Source: Cryptomeria japonica
Taxonomy: Eukaryota > Streptophyta > Pinopsida > Cupressales > Cupressaceae
Assembly: GCF_030272615.1 (NCBI RefSeq)
Contig: NC_081413.1
Span: 337,868,802 to 337,932,801, forward strand
Length of the DNA stretch: 64,000 nt
Direction: 5' to 3'
Of the stretch, positions 1 through 11,599 are shown piece by piece (the stretch's first letter is position 1; every line of letters begins with the position of its first letter). The position numbers were made by a program, and so were the translations under genes. The notes under the pieces are model-generated. The model worked only from the letters and a program-made list of their open reading frames with translations, ran no database searches and was not told the DNA's origin.

Positions 1-608
1 CACTGCAAAACCTGCCTCAGGTGCTCCTCATGCTCCTTCTCATTCCGAGAATATATCAATATGTCATCGAGGAACACAATCAAAAAATGGTCAAGAAATG
101 TGCGGAATACCCCATTCATGAGGCTCATGAAAATAGCTGGAGCATTTGTAAGACCGAATGGAACCACGGTGAACTCATAGTGGCCATATCTAGTGCGAAA
201 TGCGGTCTTGTGGATATCATTTTCCACTATTCTCAACTGATGGTATCCTGACTTTAGATCAATTTTGGAAAATACTTTGGCACCCTGAAGTTGGTCGAAT
301 AAATCATCGATCCTGGGTAAGGGATATCAGTTCTTGATGGTTACTTTGTTCAACATACGACAATCCATGCATAACCGAAGAGATCCGTCCTTCTTCTTCA
401 TGAAGATGACTGGTGCACCCCACGGGGATACACTAGGATGTATGTGACCCTTCTCTAGGAGTTCCTCAAGCTGCATCTTGAGCTCATTAAGCTCATTTGT
501 GGTCATCCTATAAGGTTCTCTTGAAAGTGGCTCAGCTCCTGCTACAAGGTCTATATGAAAGTCAATCTCTCTACGAGGCGGCATCCTAGGTAACTCTGAA
601 GGAAACAC
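1..608 (-). pseudogene. Reverse transcriptase, Ty3-type, partial
   Basis: Copies element RNA into DNA. On the minus strand the N-terminal RT block holds [20 protein letters not shown] and [15 protein letters not shown], followed after one stop codon by the fingers/palm segment with KSGYHQLRI and VPFGLTNAP. The catalytic FLDD box lies at 63-68, and the frame runs off the window soon after. The first segment is a clean 93-codon open frame; the rest continues in the same sense. It is joined upstream to the protease. The domain is unambiguous; activity is excluded by the stop codons. Confidence 0.9.
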
Positions 609-1230
609 GTCTGAATATCCCTTAAGGATAGGATGGTCATCAATCGATGTTTCCTTTTCATCCTCTTCCCCTCTATCACTAATGGTGATGGAAAATAACT
701 AACATCCCTTTCACATACTCCACTTAAGCTGCATTGCGGAAATCATACGAAGAGACACGGGTCTCTGAATCCCTGTGATTACTATTGGCAAACCTTGATC
801 ATCCTCACACTCAATCTCTTTCAGGCGGCAATCCATCTTGGCTCTATGGGCATAAAGCTAATCCATGTCAAGTACGATGCCATATGATCTAAGTGGTGTA
901 ACTCTAAGGTCTACTAAGGTAGTGGTATTGACAATATGAAGCTGACATGCCCTAACCTTTGATTCCACTGACACTCTAGCCCCTGAAGCTAACTCCACTT
1001 CCCAACTGACACCCTATCTAGTTGCCACTAGCCTGCAACGCTCTACAACCAATGGAGATATAAAGGAGTCAGTAGATCCTGAATCAAATAATATAGATAC
1101 ACTATTACCTCTGATCATACTTGCAGCCTCAATGACTGTGGCCTGGTGCTCTTCTTAGTGGTTGTCAACCGCTGCGAAGACTCTATGGGACCTGCCCATA
1201 TCTCCAACTATAGGCTCTGATGCTGCCATC
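609..1230 (-). pseudogene. Retroviral-type aspartic protease and linker, degraded
   Basis: Would process the gag-pol polyprotein. The minus-strand frame contains the protease active-site segment SILFDSGSTDSFIS, with Asp-Ser-Gly at 1077-1085, followed by a region ending in MD-x-LYAHRAKMDC, the typical Ty3 linker before RT. Several in-frame stops interrupt it. It sits between the gag zinc knuckle and RT, as expected for this superfamily. Confidence 0.8.
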
Positions 1231-2556
1231 CTCTAATTCCCTGCCATCTGACCCTGAGGACACTCTCTTGCCATATGCCCCATGGCTCCACATGTGAAAC
1301 AAGCACCGTGTGCTAGAAACTGGATGCCCTGAGGCTTAGAAAAAGACTGTCCCCCTATCCTACTAGAACCACTATAGCCACCCCTGGAGGACTATTGAGT
1401 CATCGCCGGAGGTGTGTAAGGAACCTGAGATCACTGATCTTGCCTCTGACCCTAAGACTACCACTACTTGGGCTTTGCACCCTGCTGACTCTGCGGAGGC
1501 CTCTGCCTCTGGTTTTGCTGCAACTGTTGTAGAGGAGGGGGTTTGGAGAACCCCAATGTGTTCCTGTTATTTCCCTTCCAATGGGGTTTCTGAAACCCGT
1601 ATGTCTGGGGTATAGGGTTTCAGTTCTAGAACCGATCCCTTGTATCCTGTGGCCTGACCTAAATCTCCTCTGCTATCAAAGCCTTCTCCACGACAACCCG
1701 AAGTCTCTCTGGAGCGGACATCCTCATTGGTCCTGCTATGCCGATATTCAACCCTCTAATAAAATGATTGATAAGAGGCTTCTCATCTTTCACTTAGTTC
1801 ATGTATGGCAAGAGCTCAAAGAACTTGCTCTCATACTGGGTCACTGAGAGACCCTTCTACTGGAGGTAATGGAACTTGTCTATCCTACGCTGTCTGTAAT
1901 GCTCTGACAAGTACCTCTTCCTGAATCTCTCTGTAAAAATCTCCAATGTAAGAGTATCAGCAAGTAAACCACACTTGTATTCCTCCTTCTCCACCATGTG
2001 GAGGCCATTGCTCTCAATAGGTGGACTGCTACACGTGCCTTTAGATTTCTCTCGTAAGAGTGTAATGCAAAACACCTACCTAGGCTCAAAAGCCAAGCCT
2101 CAACTTCTACCCTGTTGGTAGATCCCCCAAAAGATGGTGGCTGGAGGTGCATAACCTCTCTGATTAGATCCCCTGGATCCCGATCTGATCTCTCATAATA
2201 CACTAGCTCTACCACTGGAGGTGGTCCTGGTAGGTGAACAGACTTGGGCTCGTGCCCAGCCTAACTCTCTACGAGATTAGTAGGTGGACTCCTACTCCGT
2301 TCCCTATCTGCCAATCTATGGCTCCCTGAGTTTTGATTTTCAACATGATGATCCTTTGCTGGAAGCCTTTCCTAGACTATCCCTATCAGGTTCTGGAGTG
2401 CTTCTAAGATGTCTCAGTTTGGGTCAACTGGTCGTTCGGAAGGGCCTCTATGTTTCTTTCAGGAACCGATTCCTCCCTATCGACCTCTTCGCATGCCAAA
2501 CTTTCACACCTAGGACCTCTACCACATTTGCGAGATTGTCGCCGAGTTGGAGGCAT
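1231..2556 (-). pseudogene. Gag with CCHC zinc knuckle, degraded
   Basis: Capsid/nucleocapsid precursor. The likely start is the ATG at 2554-2556, opening MPPTRRQSRKCGRG, a basic N-terminus common in plant chromovirus Gag. The retrotransposon-gag core is visible around 1900-2190 as LQPPSFGG, VEAWL and RVAVHLL followed by STWW. Near the end, 1260-1301 encodes a C-x2-C-x4-H-x4-C knuckle (CFTCGAMGHMAREC). At least one frameshift and several stops lie between these blocks. Gag lies directly downstream of the primer-binding site. Confidence 0.82.
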
Positions 2557-2713
2557 CCTAATGAAAAATAAAATAAAATAAAATAAATAAATAGTTTTTC
2601 AGAGAAATATTTAATTAGTTAAAATTAAATATCATAGAAAATTAATTTAATATAATAAATTAAATAAGTAAAGTGAAACGTAATGGAGAAAGGTTCCTAG
2701 TGTTGAAAACCTC

Positions 2714-2725
2714 GCTCTGATACCA
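2714..2725 (-). other. Primer-binding site, initiator tRNA-Met type
   Basis: The minus strand reads TGGTATCAGAGC, the plant LTR-element site complementary to the 3' end of initiator tRNA-Met. Three bases further right an LTR-like end (TGTCATGCCC on the plus strand) begins. This fixes the orientation of the element to its left. Confidence 0.85.
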
Positions 2726-3674
2726 AAATGTCATGCCCAAACTTTTGGACATGAACGGGATAAATTTTTTTTTTTAAATAACAGCCTAATAACATTAAAG
2801 TTCGCTATTTGCCATGCACTAACGAGTTTATCTTAACTATGTGTGAGTTAACTCTAACCACTAACTCAAGTAAGCGATAATAATTTATAATTAAATTGCG
2901 GAATACTAAAAGAATTATTTTACTACCTCAACAATTTTAATCAATAACTTAATTAAATCAAAACTCTCTAAATAATTTACGAAGATAATATTAATCTCCA
3001 ATAATCATTAATTGCTTTTAAGAACTAAATGAATTAGTCCTAGCACTTAGTTTTATTAATGCCTAAATTTTATTTTAACAATAATTAAAATGTGGTTAAA
3101 CTATATCGACTAAAGGGTCAATTAAATTCATAATGAAATTTGTCCTATAAAGTTTAATCTCAAAAACCTATATCTAGGTGGACTAATCCCTATAGTCAAA
3201 TAACTCACAAACAGAATAAATTTCCTAAATGATTAGCTCCAATCTAATTTAAAATTTAAGACTTCATATTTAAATGTTTATTTAACATATATAAAATATG
3301 AATGTTAAATAAACTAATTAAATTAAATTCAAATTTATACATCCATAATTAAAAACTATATATATATATTTAATCATTTAAACACCTATATAATTATATG
3401 TGAGGATATTCCCTTTTTTTTTTTTTTAAAACATACATTATTATCAAATTTCTAATGAAAACCCTAATTAAAATATATATATAAGAAAATGCCCCTACAT
3501 TTTTTTTTAATCTCTTCTTTATTCTTTCATACTACCCTAACCCTACCCGGGCTAGGGTTTTATTTTTTTGTTTCTTTGTTTTGTGCAGGGCCGAGGCTTC
3601 TCGCATGGAGGAGCGGTGGCCATGGAGGAATAGTGTAGGCTTTGGAGGAGGCGGCGACGAGTTCTCCCCGGTCG

Positions 3675-3820
3675 CCACTATGTGTACACATAACGGCGGT
3701 GGTGTCGGGCGCTGCCCACTATGTGTCCACACAGTGGCGGGCCGTGGGCGCCACCCACTATGTGCCCACATAGTAGTGGGCCGTGGGTCGCCCGCTGTGT
3801 GTCCACACAGTGGGTTCACA
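3675..3820. repeat. GC-rich tandem array of palindromic units
   Basis: About three and a half units of 37-40 bp, each centred on a near-perfect inverted repeat such as ACTATGTG-TCC-ACACAGT and joined by GGGCCGTGGG-type linkers. Units start near 3675, 3715, 3754 and 3791. The array stands out sharply from the AT-rich LTR-like flanks and ends just before a run of 18 C residues. Confidence 0.85.
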
Positions 3821-3825
3821 AACCG

Positions 3826-3843
3826 CCCCCCCCCCCCCCCCCC
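3826..3843. repeat. Homopolymer C18 tract
   Basis: Eighteen consecutive C residues on the plus strand, directly after the palindromic array. The G-rich complement could form a quadruplex. The exact length is prone to assembly error. Confidence 0.9.
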
Positions 3844-3981
3844 GCCCAAATCCCTTTTTTTAATATTTACTTTAAAAAAAAAATTATTTTATGTTAATAA
3901 ATATTTTTTTTGTTTATTTAAAATATAATAATATAACAATATATTATACAATTAAGTATATTTTAAATATGAATATAACTA

Positions 3982-3983
<2 letters not shown>

Positions 3984-4014
<31 letters not shown>
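3984..4014. repeat. (AT)n microsatellite
   Basis: About 15 perfect AT dinucleotides in AT-rich noncoding DNA. Confidence 0.95.
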
Positions 4015-4017
<3 letters not shown>

Positions 4018-6060
4018 ACTTGCATACAAAATCCAGGGCAACTTTTCTATGCAAATATATGTTGATATTTTATTTGAAAACTTTTTAAACAGATTAGTTA
4101 AAGTCATATATATATACTTTTAATTTATTTTTTTAAATGCCTTGCTGCTAAAAATCAGAGATAGTTTATTTAATCTTTAGATTTAATTTCTGCCAATAAT
4201 TAGAGTTGACATAATTAAATAAGTTTAAACAACAACTATATAACTCTATAAATTATTGAAATAAATCCTAGAGATGGCCATGATGATTTTTAGATTTATT
4301 ATTTGCGAATAAATAAAATGACAGTTTTAAATAAACTATATTTGCACTTCCATGAATAGATCTAAATGTTTTATTTCCAGCCTACTACATACATGCAAAT
4401 CTATTTCATTCTTTTCCAATTTTTCTTTTTTTAAATGCATAAAGGGATAAAATAAATTTCTTTCTTTACAAAATATCATATACACATCAAATATTATTTT
4501 CAGAACTATAGGAACTAAATCCAGAAATACTCATTTCTTTTCTGCAGTATAGTGTAATAAAATATTACATTTCTTTAAAGCATATTTAAAAGACACTATA
4601 GTCAACTTTACAAATGGATCCCACATTTCTATTAAATGAGGACCTTAAAAATAATAGATACATTTCCTTTCGAAGTAGGTACAACATATAGTTTCCCTTT
4701 ACATTACTGCAACTTAAAATATAAAATATTCCATTTCCAAATCTTTTTCTGCAAACAAATAAATCCAGCAACTCCTACTTGTCCTTTTCTTTTCTTCCAA
4801 ACAACCTACAAATAAATCATAGGCTATGACCACGGAGTGCTCACCTCCCAGCCTAGGCTTACTAGAAGCCACCCCCAAGCTTGGAGAACCAAGCCCTAGA
4901 CAGGTTACAGACATGCAAACACAACAAGCAAGGGAAAAATCACATAACAATCACTTTCCCAACCAAGGCTACACTTCATCACAACATGTGATGATTTCAC
5001 ATGGGTGGTAGTGGACCAAGTACCCTAAAAAGACTGCAAGCATGGTAGAACACAATGCCACCTCATGGAAAACAAATTTATTTCATAAGATCATTAACCC
5101 TACATTCCTTATGCCCCCCAAGGCATTCATGCCATACTTTCTCCCCTTATGACCCCCAAATGCACAAACCAAGCCATGCAGCAAGGGTCACAAATACACC
5201 CCTTGAGTTCACTCTCATAAAGAGAGTCTCTCACTCAAGGGCTGTCAAACTTCTACCACCCACAAGACCATTCTACTCTCCCAACAATAGAAGGCCTTGG
5301 TTACTCCCAAAACACAGAAATGCATACAAGACAATAAAAGATATGTCACAAAGTAATTTTCACAATAGAAAATACAAGAAAACCATTTTTACATACAAAC
5401 TAACTTTCCAACATAAACATGCAACATGAAAGAAACAAAAGGAGAAGATAAACCAACCTTAAATCTGCCCAATGGTATACTAGAACTAATTTGAGGAGGA
5501 GCAGCCCAAATCCACAAATCTTCCTTCCACACTTAGCCAAAAATACGAATCCAAAAATCAAACTTTTCAAAATGCATAGTCTCCAAAAATGGATAGTGGG
5601 TGATTACCCACAAAATCTCTCATTCTCGCCTAAGAAGACCTCAGTGAGAGTTCTCACAGGTTTCTAAAAATTGAAAAAGGAAAAAGTAAGAAAAAGATCA
5701 AAAAGGATCTCTCATCAAAAGGAAAGGTTATCTAACCTAGATGGCACCTTCTAATTTTGAATTTTCGCACATCATAGAAAATCAACTTTTTGGGATGACT
5801 AAACAGTCACATGGGAGTAGAAACATGCCTAAAAAACACTCCTAACTCATAGGTATACCTTATGGGCTTTAGGAAACACCTTTAAACTACCCCTAGGAAT
5901 CCATTTGACCCCTTATAAACCCATCTGAAGTTTATTTTCGGGTCAAACTTGAGTTGACCACTCCAAAGACTCTCTACCCAAGGAAATTTTAGAACCACAT
6001 TCAACTGTTTTAAAAAGCTATAGTTAAACAACTCCGTTGAGAGACAAGTCAAAATTCAAG

Positions 6061-6720
6061 ACATAATCAATACATGTGTCAAGTGACACAATAAAATACA
6101 TTACAAAATTACACATGAAAATTGTCTCTTGTTGCATTTAAATAAATCAATAATAATATTTAACACACATGCTTCATTCACTATTACAAATAAAATACGA
6201 TACATACGGGGTGTTGTCTCTCCAAATAGACAACCCCTAGCTTTACGAACATACATAGGTCTAGGTTTGGTTCTCCATAATATTTTCATTGTCACATGGA
6301 TAATTTTTCTGTGCATCTCAATTACACATTATTACTTCCAAATAACCTCATATAATATTTAAACACATGAATAAGAATACACGTCAAACACTCTGCATAC
6401 AATTGACATTAAACAAAATCATTATATCTTGTATCAAAATAAATCCACATAAGCAATTATCATAATCCTCATAATTTTGATCCATACATAAACATGCATC
6501 CTATTTCTATCATCATAGTAAAGGCCTACAAATCCAATAATGACATACATCATCTCAAATTTATCCTATTCTAGAATCATATAGAGTTTTATATCTATAA
6601 TGCATAGAAATGAAGCATCAATATATATCAATGTTATCCAAATCATGAAATCATATAAGTTCCAAATCCATAATGCATAAAAATAAATCATCCATAATAG
6701 TCTCAACATGAAAAATACTG
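6061..6720. other. AT-rich noncoding interval
   Basis: No convincing coding frame, LTR terminus or RNA gene seen on either strand. It separates the left LTR-like sequence from the truncated gag of Tat1, and may contain the point where the 5' end of Tat1 was lost. Confidence 0.5.
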
Positions 6721-6730
6721 AAATGATAGG

Positions 6731-7315
6731 ATGAGTCGGGGTTGGGCCTCACACATGATATTGAACTTGGCTAGTTGCACACAAGCACTCAAAGCAGCTG
6801 AAACTGCAACAACAAAAAATCCTTCGAATAAATCAAAAGAGTGGTTCAAAGAGAAACCTTGGCTTTCGAAACCTAGAGGCGAATTCACTCCTCTGGAAGA
6901 ATCATACGAATCCTCTTTCAATACTCTATTGGAAAACAACCTAATAACATTACCAAATAATTCTAGGTCATATGATCCAGAATTCAAACCCAAATGGTGG
7001 AGAGAAAATGAGTACTGCAACTTCCATCGGAATAAAGGTCATAACACAAACAACTACATGAAGCTCAAACATGAGATTCAATATCTCATAGATGTTGGTA
7101 AAATTGTTGATGGGAATCACCCAACAAATGTTGATCATAAAGCTTTTAAAGACCCCTTGCCTATTTACGAACAAGGTGATTCTTCAAAGACCAAAGGAGG
7201 TGCCAAAGTAAATTATACTTACACCAGCAATGACAATGTTATCAACATGATTGAGCTTTCCCAATCTGAATATTGCAATGTGATCATAATCCAAGATAAA
7301 CAAAATGAATCATGA
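6731..7315 (+). pseudogene. Tat1 Gag, C-terminal part
   Basis: Nucleocapsid end of a Tat-type Gag. The diagnostic segment is CNFHRNKGHNTNNYMKLKHE at about 7017-7076: a C-x-x-H, GH and LKH(E) arrangement typical of Tat/Ogre Gag, with the usual final Cys replaced by Tyr. Upstream, TPLEESYESSFNTLLENNLI and WWRENEY are also lineage-typical. The same frame continues past a TGA into the protease, so gag and pro were one frame. The N-terminal capsid portion is absent. Confidence 0.83.
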
Positions 7316-7327
7316 TATGCAAAGGGT

Positions 7328-8191
7328 ATGACCCATTCTCAAAAGAAAGTAACTCTCCAAGGAGCTAGTTCTTCAACTCTAGCTCAAACAACGTCAAACC
7401 TACCAACCTCGTCAAACAAACAAAAAGAATCAACATTTGATAAATTTAAAAGGCTAACTTCATCATCATCCTCTGGATATAGCATTGTTGAACAGTTGAA
7501 AAAGACAAATGCTCAAATTTCCATATTTGAATTATTAAAAATCTCTCTTGCTCACAAAGAAATCTTGGACAATGCCTTGCTCACCACTAATGTTCCAGAA
7601 GATTTAGACATTGATCAGTTTCAATCCATGGTGGGTCATCTAACTTCACCTCACTATCTGACCTTCTCTAAGGAAGATGACAACTTGCTAAATCATCCAC
7701 ATAACCAGCCATTGCATATTGAAGCCATGATCCATAAACACAGGGTTAAACGTGTTTTGATAGATGGAGGCGCGGGGTTGAATATCTGTACTTACAGTCT
7801 GCTTACACAACTAGGATTTTATGAAAATGTCATTGATCCGGGCAAGAAAATAACAATTAAAGCCTATGATAAAGAGGAAAGGAACTCTAAAGGTCTGGTA
7901 TCATTACCAATCAGGGTGGGACCTGTAGAAAGAGATGTCATTTTTGAGGTACTTGATCTTCCTCTGTCATACAATATCTTATTGGGCAGGTCGTGGATTC
8001 ATGAAATGAAGGCAGTTCCATCTACATACCATCAATTCTTAAAATTTCCTTATAACGGAGTTGAATTCAGTATTCCTGCCGATACCAATGTCATCTGTAA
8101 TGCATTGACAAAAGGTGTTGATACCTTTGTGCCTCATAATAGGGTAGCCTCTATAAATGAAATTCCAGAAACATTGATGAAATACTTATAA
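7328..8191 (+). CDS. Tat1 aspartic protease region
   Basis: Open for 287 codons in the same frame as gag. The active-site segment is RVLIDGGAGLNIC at about 7750-7788, with Asp-Gly-Gly where retroviral proteases have Asp-Ser/Thr-Gly; this Gly variant is common in Tat-lineage proteases. The flap and second half include SYNILLGRSWIHEMKAVPST. Upstream is a Ser-rich linker. After the stop at the end, the same frame continues through further stops into the G-patch-like segment. The domain is clear; the element as a whole is defective. Confidence 0.85.
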   Translation: MTHSQKKVTLQGASSSTLAQTTSNLPTSSNKQKESTFDKFKRLTSSSSSGYSIVEQLKKTNAQISIFELLKISLAHKEILDNALLTTNVPEDLDIDQFQSMVGHLTSPHYLTFSKEDDNLLNHPHNQPLHIEAMIHKHRVKRVLIDGGAGLNICTYSLLTQLGFYENVIDPGKKITIKAYDKEERNSKGLVSLPIRVGPVERDVIFEVLDLPLSYNILLGRSWIHEMKAVPSTYHQFLKFPYNGVEFSIPADTNVICNALTKGVDTFVPHNRVASINEIPETLMKYL

Positions 8192-10130
8192 AAGAAATTA
8201 AAGATTACAAATACTGGCATGGATGGCTACAAGATAGAACTGATACTTTCATTAGTCTCTCTCCCTCCATCACCAAAATAGTTGGGCAAACCATCAGAGA
8301 CTATGAGAACACAAACTTCAGCTCTGAATATCATATATGATGGTCTTTTTGTATAGTCTTCTACTTCCCTGGAAGATGAAATAGAAGAGGATGTGGTTCT
8401 TAAATGGCTTTTCAAGGAAGATAGTTAAAATGAGGAAGTACGACATTGTGAGATTTCCTCAACCCAATATGGTCCTAGCTACAAAATGATTCAACACATG
8501 GGATATTTAGGTACTAGTCCTCTGGGCAAACATCAAGAGGGTATTATTGAACTAATTTAGCTACAAACAAAGTCCACAAATGATAAAGCTGGATTGGGAT
8601 ACAATCCAGGAAAAACATCAGACCAAAAACATGCTTCTAAGATTAAGTGGAAGAAAAATACATTGCCTTCAACATTACAGGAAGTAAACACTCCACAACT
8701 TCAAGACAACTATGAAACAAAATAAGAGGAACCAGCAATCAAGAGAGAAGAAATAGTCAACACTCAAGTTCCGACGGTATCACCTACAACACTACAAGAA
8801 GTAGAAGTCCCAGAAGATATAAAAGAGGAAGTAGAAAGAATTAGGGAATTGTTTACACCGCTGAAAATTCCAGTCACATACACTGGTAGGCAACAAGTAG
8901 AAGATTTGGATACTGACTCAAATGAGTATGAATGGGGTCCAAATCACCTCTCAGATACATCCACTATAGAAAGTCCACAAGAGACTAGCAGTATCACAGA
9001 TGATACTCAAGAGTTGATGCGCATAAAACTAGAAAAGGAAATATAGGAAATCAGACTAAGAAGACAAGCAGACTATGAACAAGGGCTGGAGGAAAGAAGA
9101 ATACCAGAAAGTTTTTCATCTATTATATACCCCTATAATAAAATAGAACAAATGAGATATAGTACTACACAGGAAGAATTGGAAGCTACATAAGCAGACC
9201 CAGTCATCAGTCCAGAGGAAGTTGAATGGAGTAGACGACAGGGAATCATAGAAACATCAAGATCATATCAACAGGTGTGTCAGATACAGATAATAAATGA
9301 GCCATATCTTGAAGGAAGTTGTGACATTAAAGATGTTGGTGTTGATACCATACATATACTCACTAAATCACTTGAAGAAGACTCGGAAACTTCATCTGAT
9401 GACTCTGATGACTCTGACAATAGTCCTATTCTTGACAATATCTACCCAACATCCAACTCTGAATCATCTGATGTAAATGATGAAAATCTATCTACTAATC
9501 TTATTGCTGTCAAACCACGGTACGAAGTCCAGTCTGGCATAGAGAACGATGCTACAAGTATGTCTATTTGATTAGGTCAACTAAATATTAATGTGCACTT
9601 TAATAATCATGTTTCAACTCTTCCTAGTCGCGAGACATTTATGCAAAGTATCCTTCTGGAACTTGACTTTTCGATCTGCAGTTGTGATGACAATACCGTG
9701 AACTCCCTCAAACCTGTCTAAAATTTATCCTTAGTACATCTAGAACTAATTGACTGTACTTTACAAGACCAACCCATGAATATACCTACTTTTCCCAATG
9801 ACTATACGTTAGCCTATTATCTCAATGCATGGACCTATGGACTCTTCCACCAATGAACAGAGTGAAAACATGACTAAAATAGATATCAAGTATCTTAGTC
9901 ACAAAAATAAGAAAAAAATAAATAAAAGATCTGATGGCAAAAACCACATTGTGGTGGTGTTAGAATCTAAAAAAGAGAAAATAAATGACGTACCTAAGGG
10001 TGAAAACCTCTCTGAGGTGCCTGAAGGTGAGATACTTGATATACTGCCAAGTCACTTCTAGGAGAGATCTTCTATATTGATTGAGCCAACTCAGCTAGTG
10101 AACATTGGGAGTCAAGAGACACCACACATC
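8192..10130 (+). pseudogene. Tat1 G-patch-like segment and acidic linker between protease and RT
   Basis: Continues the protease frame with several stops. Around 8505-8620 it reads GYLGTSPLGKHQEGIIELI, then a stop, then GLGYNPGK. This paired glycine motif resembles the G-patch-like segment seen between PR and RT in Tat/Ogre polyproteins. Next comes a long Glu/Asp/Ser-rich stretch, including a run of ETSSDDSDDSDNS near 9390-9420. A frameshift near 9820 moves the frame before RT. The function of the acidic linker is unknown. Confidence 0.65.
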
Positions 10131-10139
10131 ATTCATTGA

Positions 10140-11066
10140 GCTCAATCATTATCAGTGGAAGAATTGAAAGATTTCACTCACCTCTTTTCAGAAAAGAAGA
10201 TCACTTTTGCTTGGACATACTCCGATATGCCAGGCCTAGATCCTAATCTTATCATGCATCATCTTTCTATCATACCAGGAGTTGAACCAATCAAGTAATT
10301 TTTTTGTAAGATGCACCCTTACGTGGCACTACTAGTCAAAGATGAGCTAGAAAAATTGCTAAAAGATGGATTTATCAGAGCTATAGACTATGTGGAATGG
10401 ATTTCAAACATAGTACATATGTGAAAGGAAGAAAAATCTATTAGGGTTTGCACAGACTTTAGAGATCTCAACAAAGATTGTTCGAAGGATGACTTTCCAT
10501 TACCAAACATTGATATGATAGTCGACATGGATGCTCGATATGAGATGTACTCACTAATGGATGGGTTCTCCGGTTATAATCAGATCAAAATAGCTTCTGG
10601 AGATCAAGAAAAGACATTTTTCACCTGTGCATGGGGAACCTTTTGCTGGAATGTCATGCCATTTGGGCTAAAGAATGCAGGAGCAACTTACCAAAGAGTG
10701 GTAACCACTATCTTTCATGACATGATGCATAAGAATGTGGAAGATTATGTTGATGACACTTTGGTAAAGACTATGAAGAGATCCATGCATATTCAAGAGC
10801 TAGGCCCTATACTAGATAGAATGGAAAAATTCAAACTCTGGCTAAATCCAAAAAAGTGTGCATTTGGAGTGATATCTAGTAAACTACTTGGCTACATCAT
10901 TTCAAAGAAGGGAATAGAGGTTGATCCTGAGAAGGTCCTAGCTATAATGGAAATTCTGCCTCCGAAGAACATCAGTCAAATGAGAAGTTTACTGGGACAT
11001 CTCCAATCAATCAGACGCTTCATTTCTCAGCTAGCAGACAAAGATCAACCTTTCACAAAAGTATAA
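10140..11066 (+). pseudogene. Tat1 reverse transcriptase
   Basis: Ty3-type RT. Motifs in order: KMHPYVALLVKDELEKLLKDGFI (fingers), RVCTDFRDLNKD, PLPNIDMIVD, MDGFSGYNQIKI, MPFGLKNAGATYQR, the catalytic YVDD in VEDYVDDTLVKT near 10740-10775, then LNPKKCAFGV and KLLGYIISKKGIEVDPEK (thumb). The last 183 codons are open. Two stops lie upstream (near 10295 and 10422). Confidence 0.92.
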
Positions 11067-11089
11067 AGGAAAGGAGTAATATACAACTG

Positions 11090-11570
11090 GGATCAAGAAT
11101 GTGAATAACAGCTTTAGTAGATCAAAGAGTTCCTATCCAATCCACCAATAATGATGCCACCAATTCAGGGAAAACCATTGATCTTATACATATCAGCCAC
11201 TGATTCATCATTGGGGGAACTTCTGGCACAACAGGATGAAAATAAAAAAGATAGCTATATATTACATCAGTAGAACATTGGTGTCTTATGAAATGAACTA
11301 CACTATAATAGAAAAATCATGCTTGGCATTAGTCTTTGCATCACAAAAATTGAGACACTACATGTTGGCACATTCCATCAAGCTAGCAGCTAAGATTGAT
11401 CCGCTCAAGTATCTTCTTAACAAAGTAACACTCACCGAAAGATTGGAAAAATGGGTCATGGTACTTACAGAGTTTGATATTGAATATGTGGAATGCAAAT
11501 CCATCAAAGGATAGGTAATTGTAGATCAACTCGTTGAAGCTACACTTAAAGACACTCAATCGCTACGTAT
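11090..11570 (+). pseudogene. Tat1 first RNase H (Ty3-type)
   Basis: Directly follows the RT thumb after a frameshift. Recognisable by LLARQQDENKKDSY-like entry, IYYISRTLVSYEMNYTIIEKS and ALVFASQKLRHYMLAHSIKL, ending with GLEKW-like and FDIEYVECKSIKG. It would degrade RNA in RNA-DNA hybrids. A TAG interrupts the end, before VIVDQLVEA. Confidence 0.85.
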
Positions 11571-11599
11571 AGAGTTTCTAGATAAATCAATAATGCACC

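Larger units (their letters stand above)
1..2728 (-). mobile_element. Ty3/gypsy chromovirus-like element, internal region, partial
   Basis: Minus-strand gag, zinc knuckle, aspartic protease and reverse transcriptase follow in canonical Ty3 order from right to left, downstream of an initiator-Met-type primer site. The window start cuts the element inside RT, so RNase H, integrase and the 3' LTR are not visible. Each domain reads well but is broken by stops and frameshifts, so this copy is dead. The RT and protease style resembles plant chromoviruses of the Tekay/Del type; without the integrase C-terminus the clade is an inference. Confidence 0.88.
2729..6060 (-). mobile_element. 5' LTR-like noncoding sequence of the left Ty3 element, outer edge not found
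   Basis: Begins next to the primer site with the terminal motif TGTCATGCCC (plus-strand view) and continues as AT-rich, non-coding DNA. It contains a GC-rich hairpin array, a C18 tract and an AT microsatellite, annotated separately. I could not find the matching outer terminus (a GGGCATGACA-like end), so the right edge is arbitrary and part of this DNA may belong to another repeat. No credible coding frame was found on either strand. Confidence 0.5.

Noticed and set aside
1412-2571. Several plus-strand frames of 60-95 codons
   Set aside because: They overlap the minus-strand gag, have no recognisable motif and look like shadow frames.
3536-3560. Telomere-like CCCTAACCCTA next to CTAGGGTTTT
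   Set aside because: Only one or two imperfect units inside an LTR-like region; not a telomeric or interstitial telomeric array.
3581-3928. GC-rich open frames over the palindrome array on both strands
   Set aside because: They are produced by the palindromic repeats and the C18 tract; composition is repetitive and there is no domain or neighbouring support.
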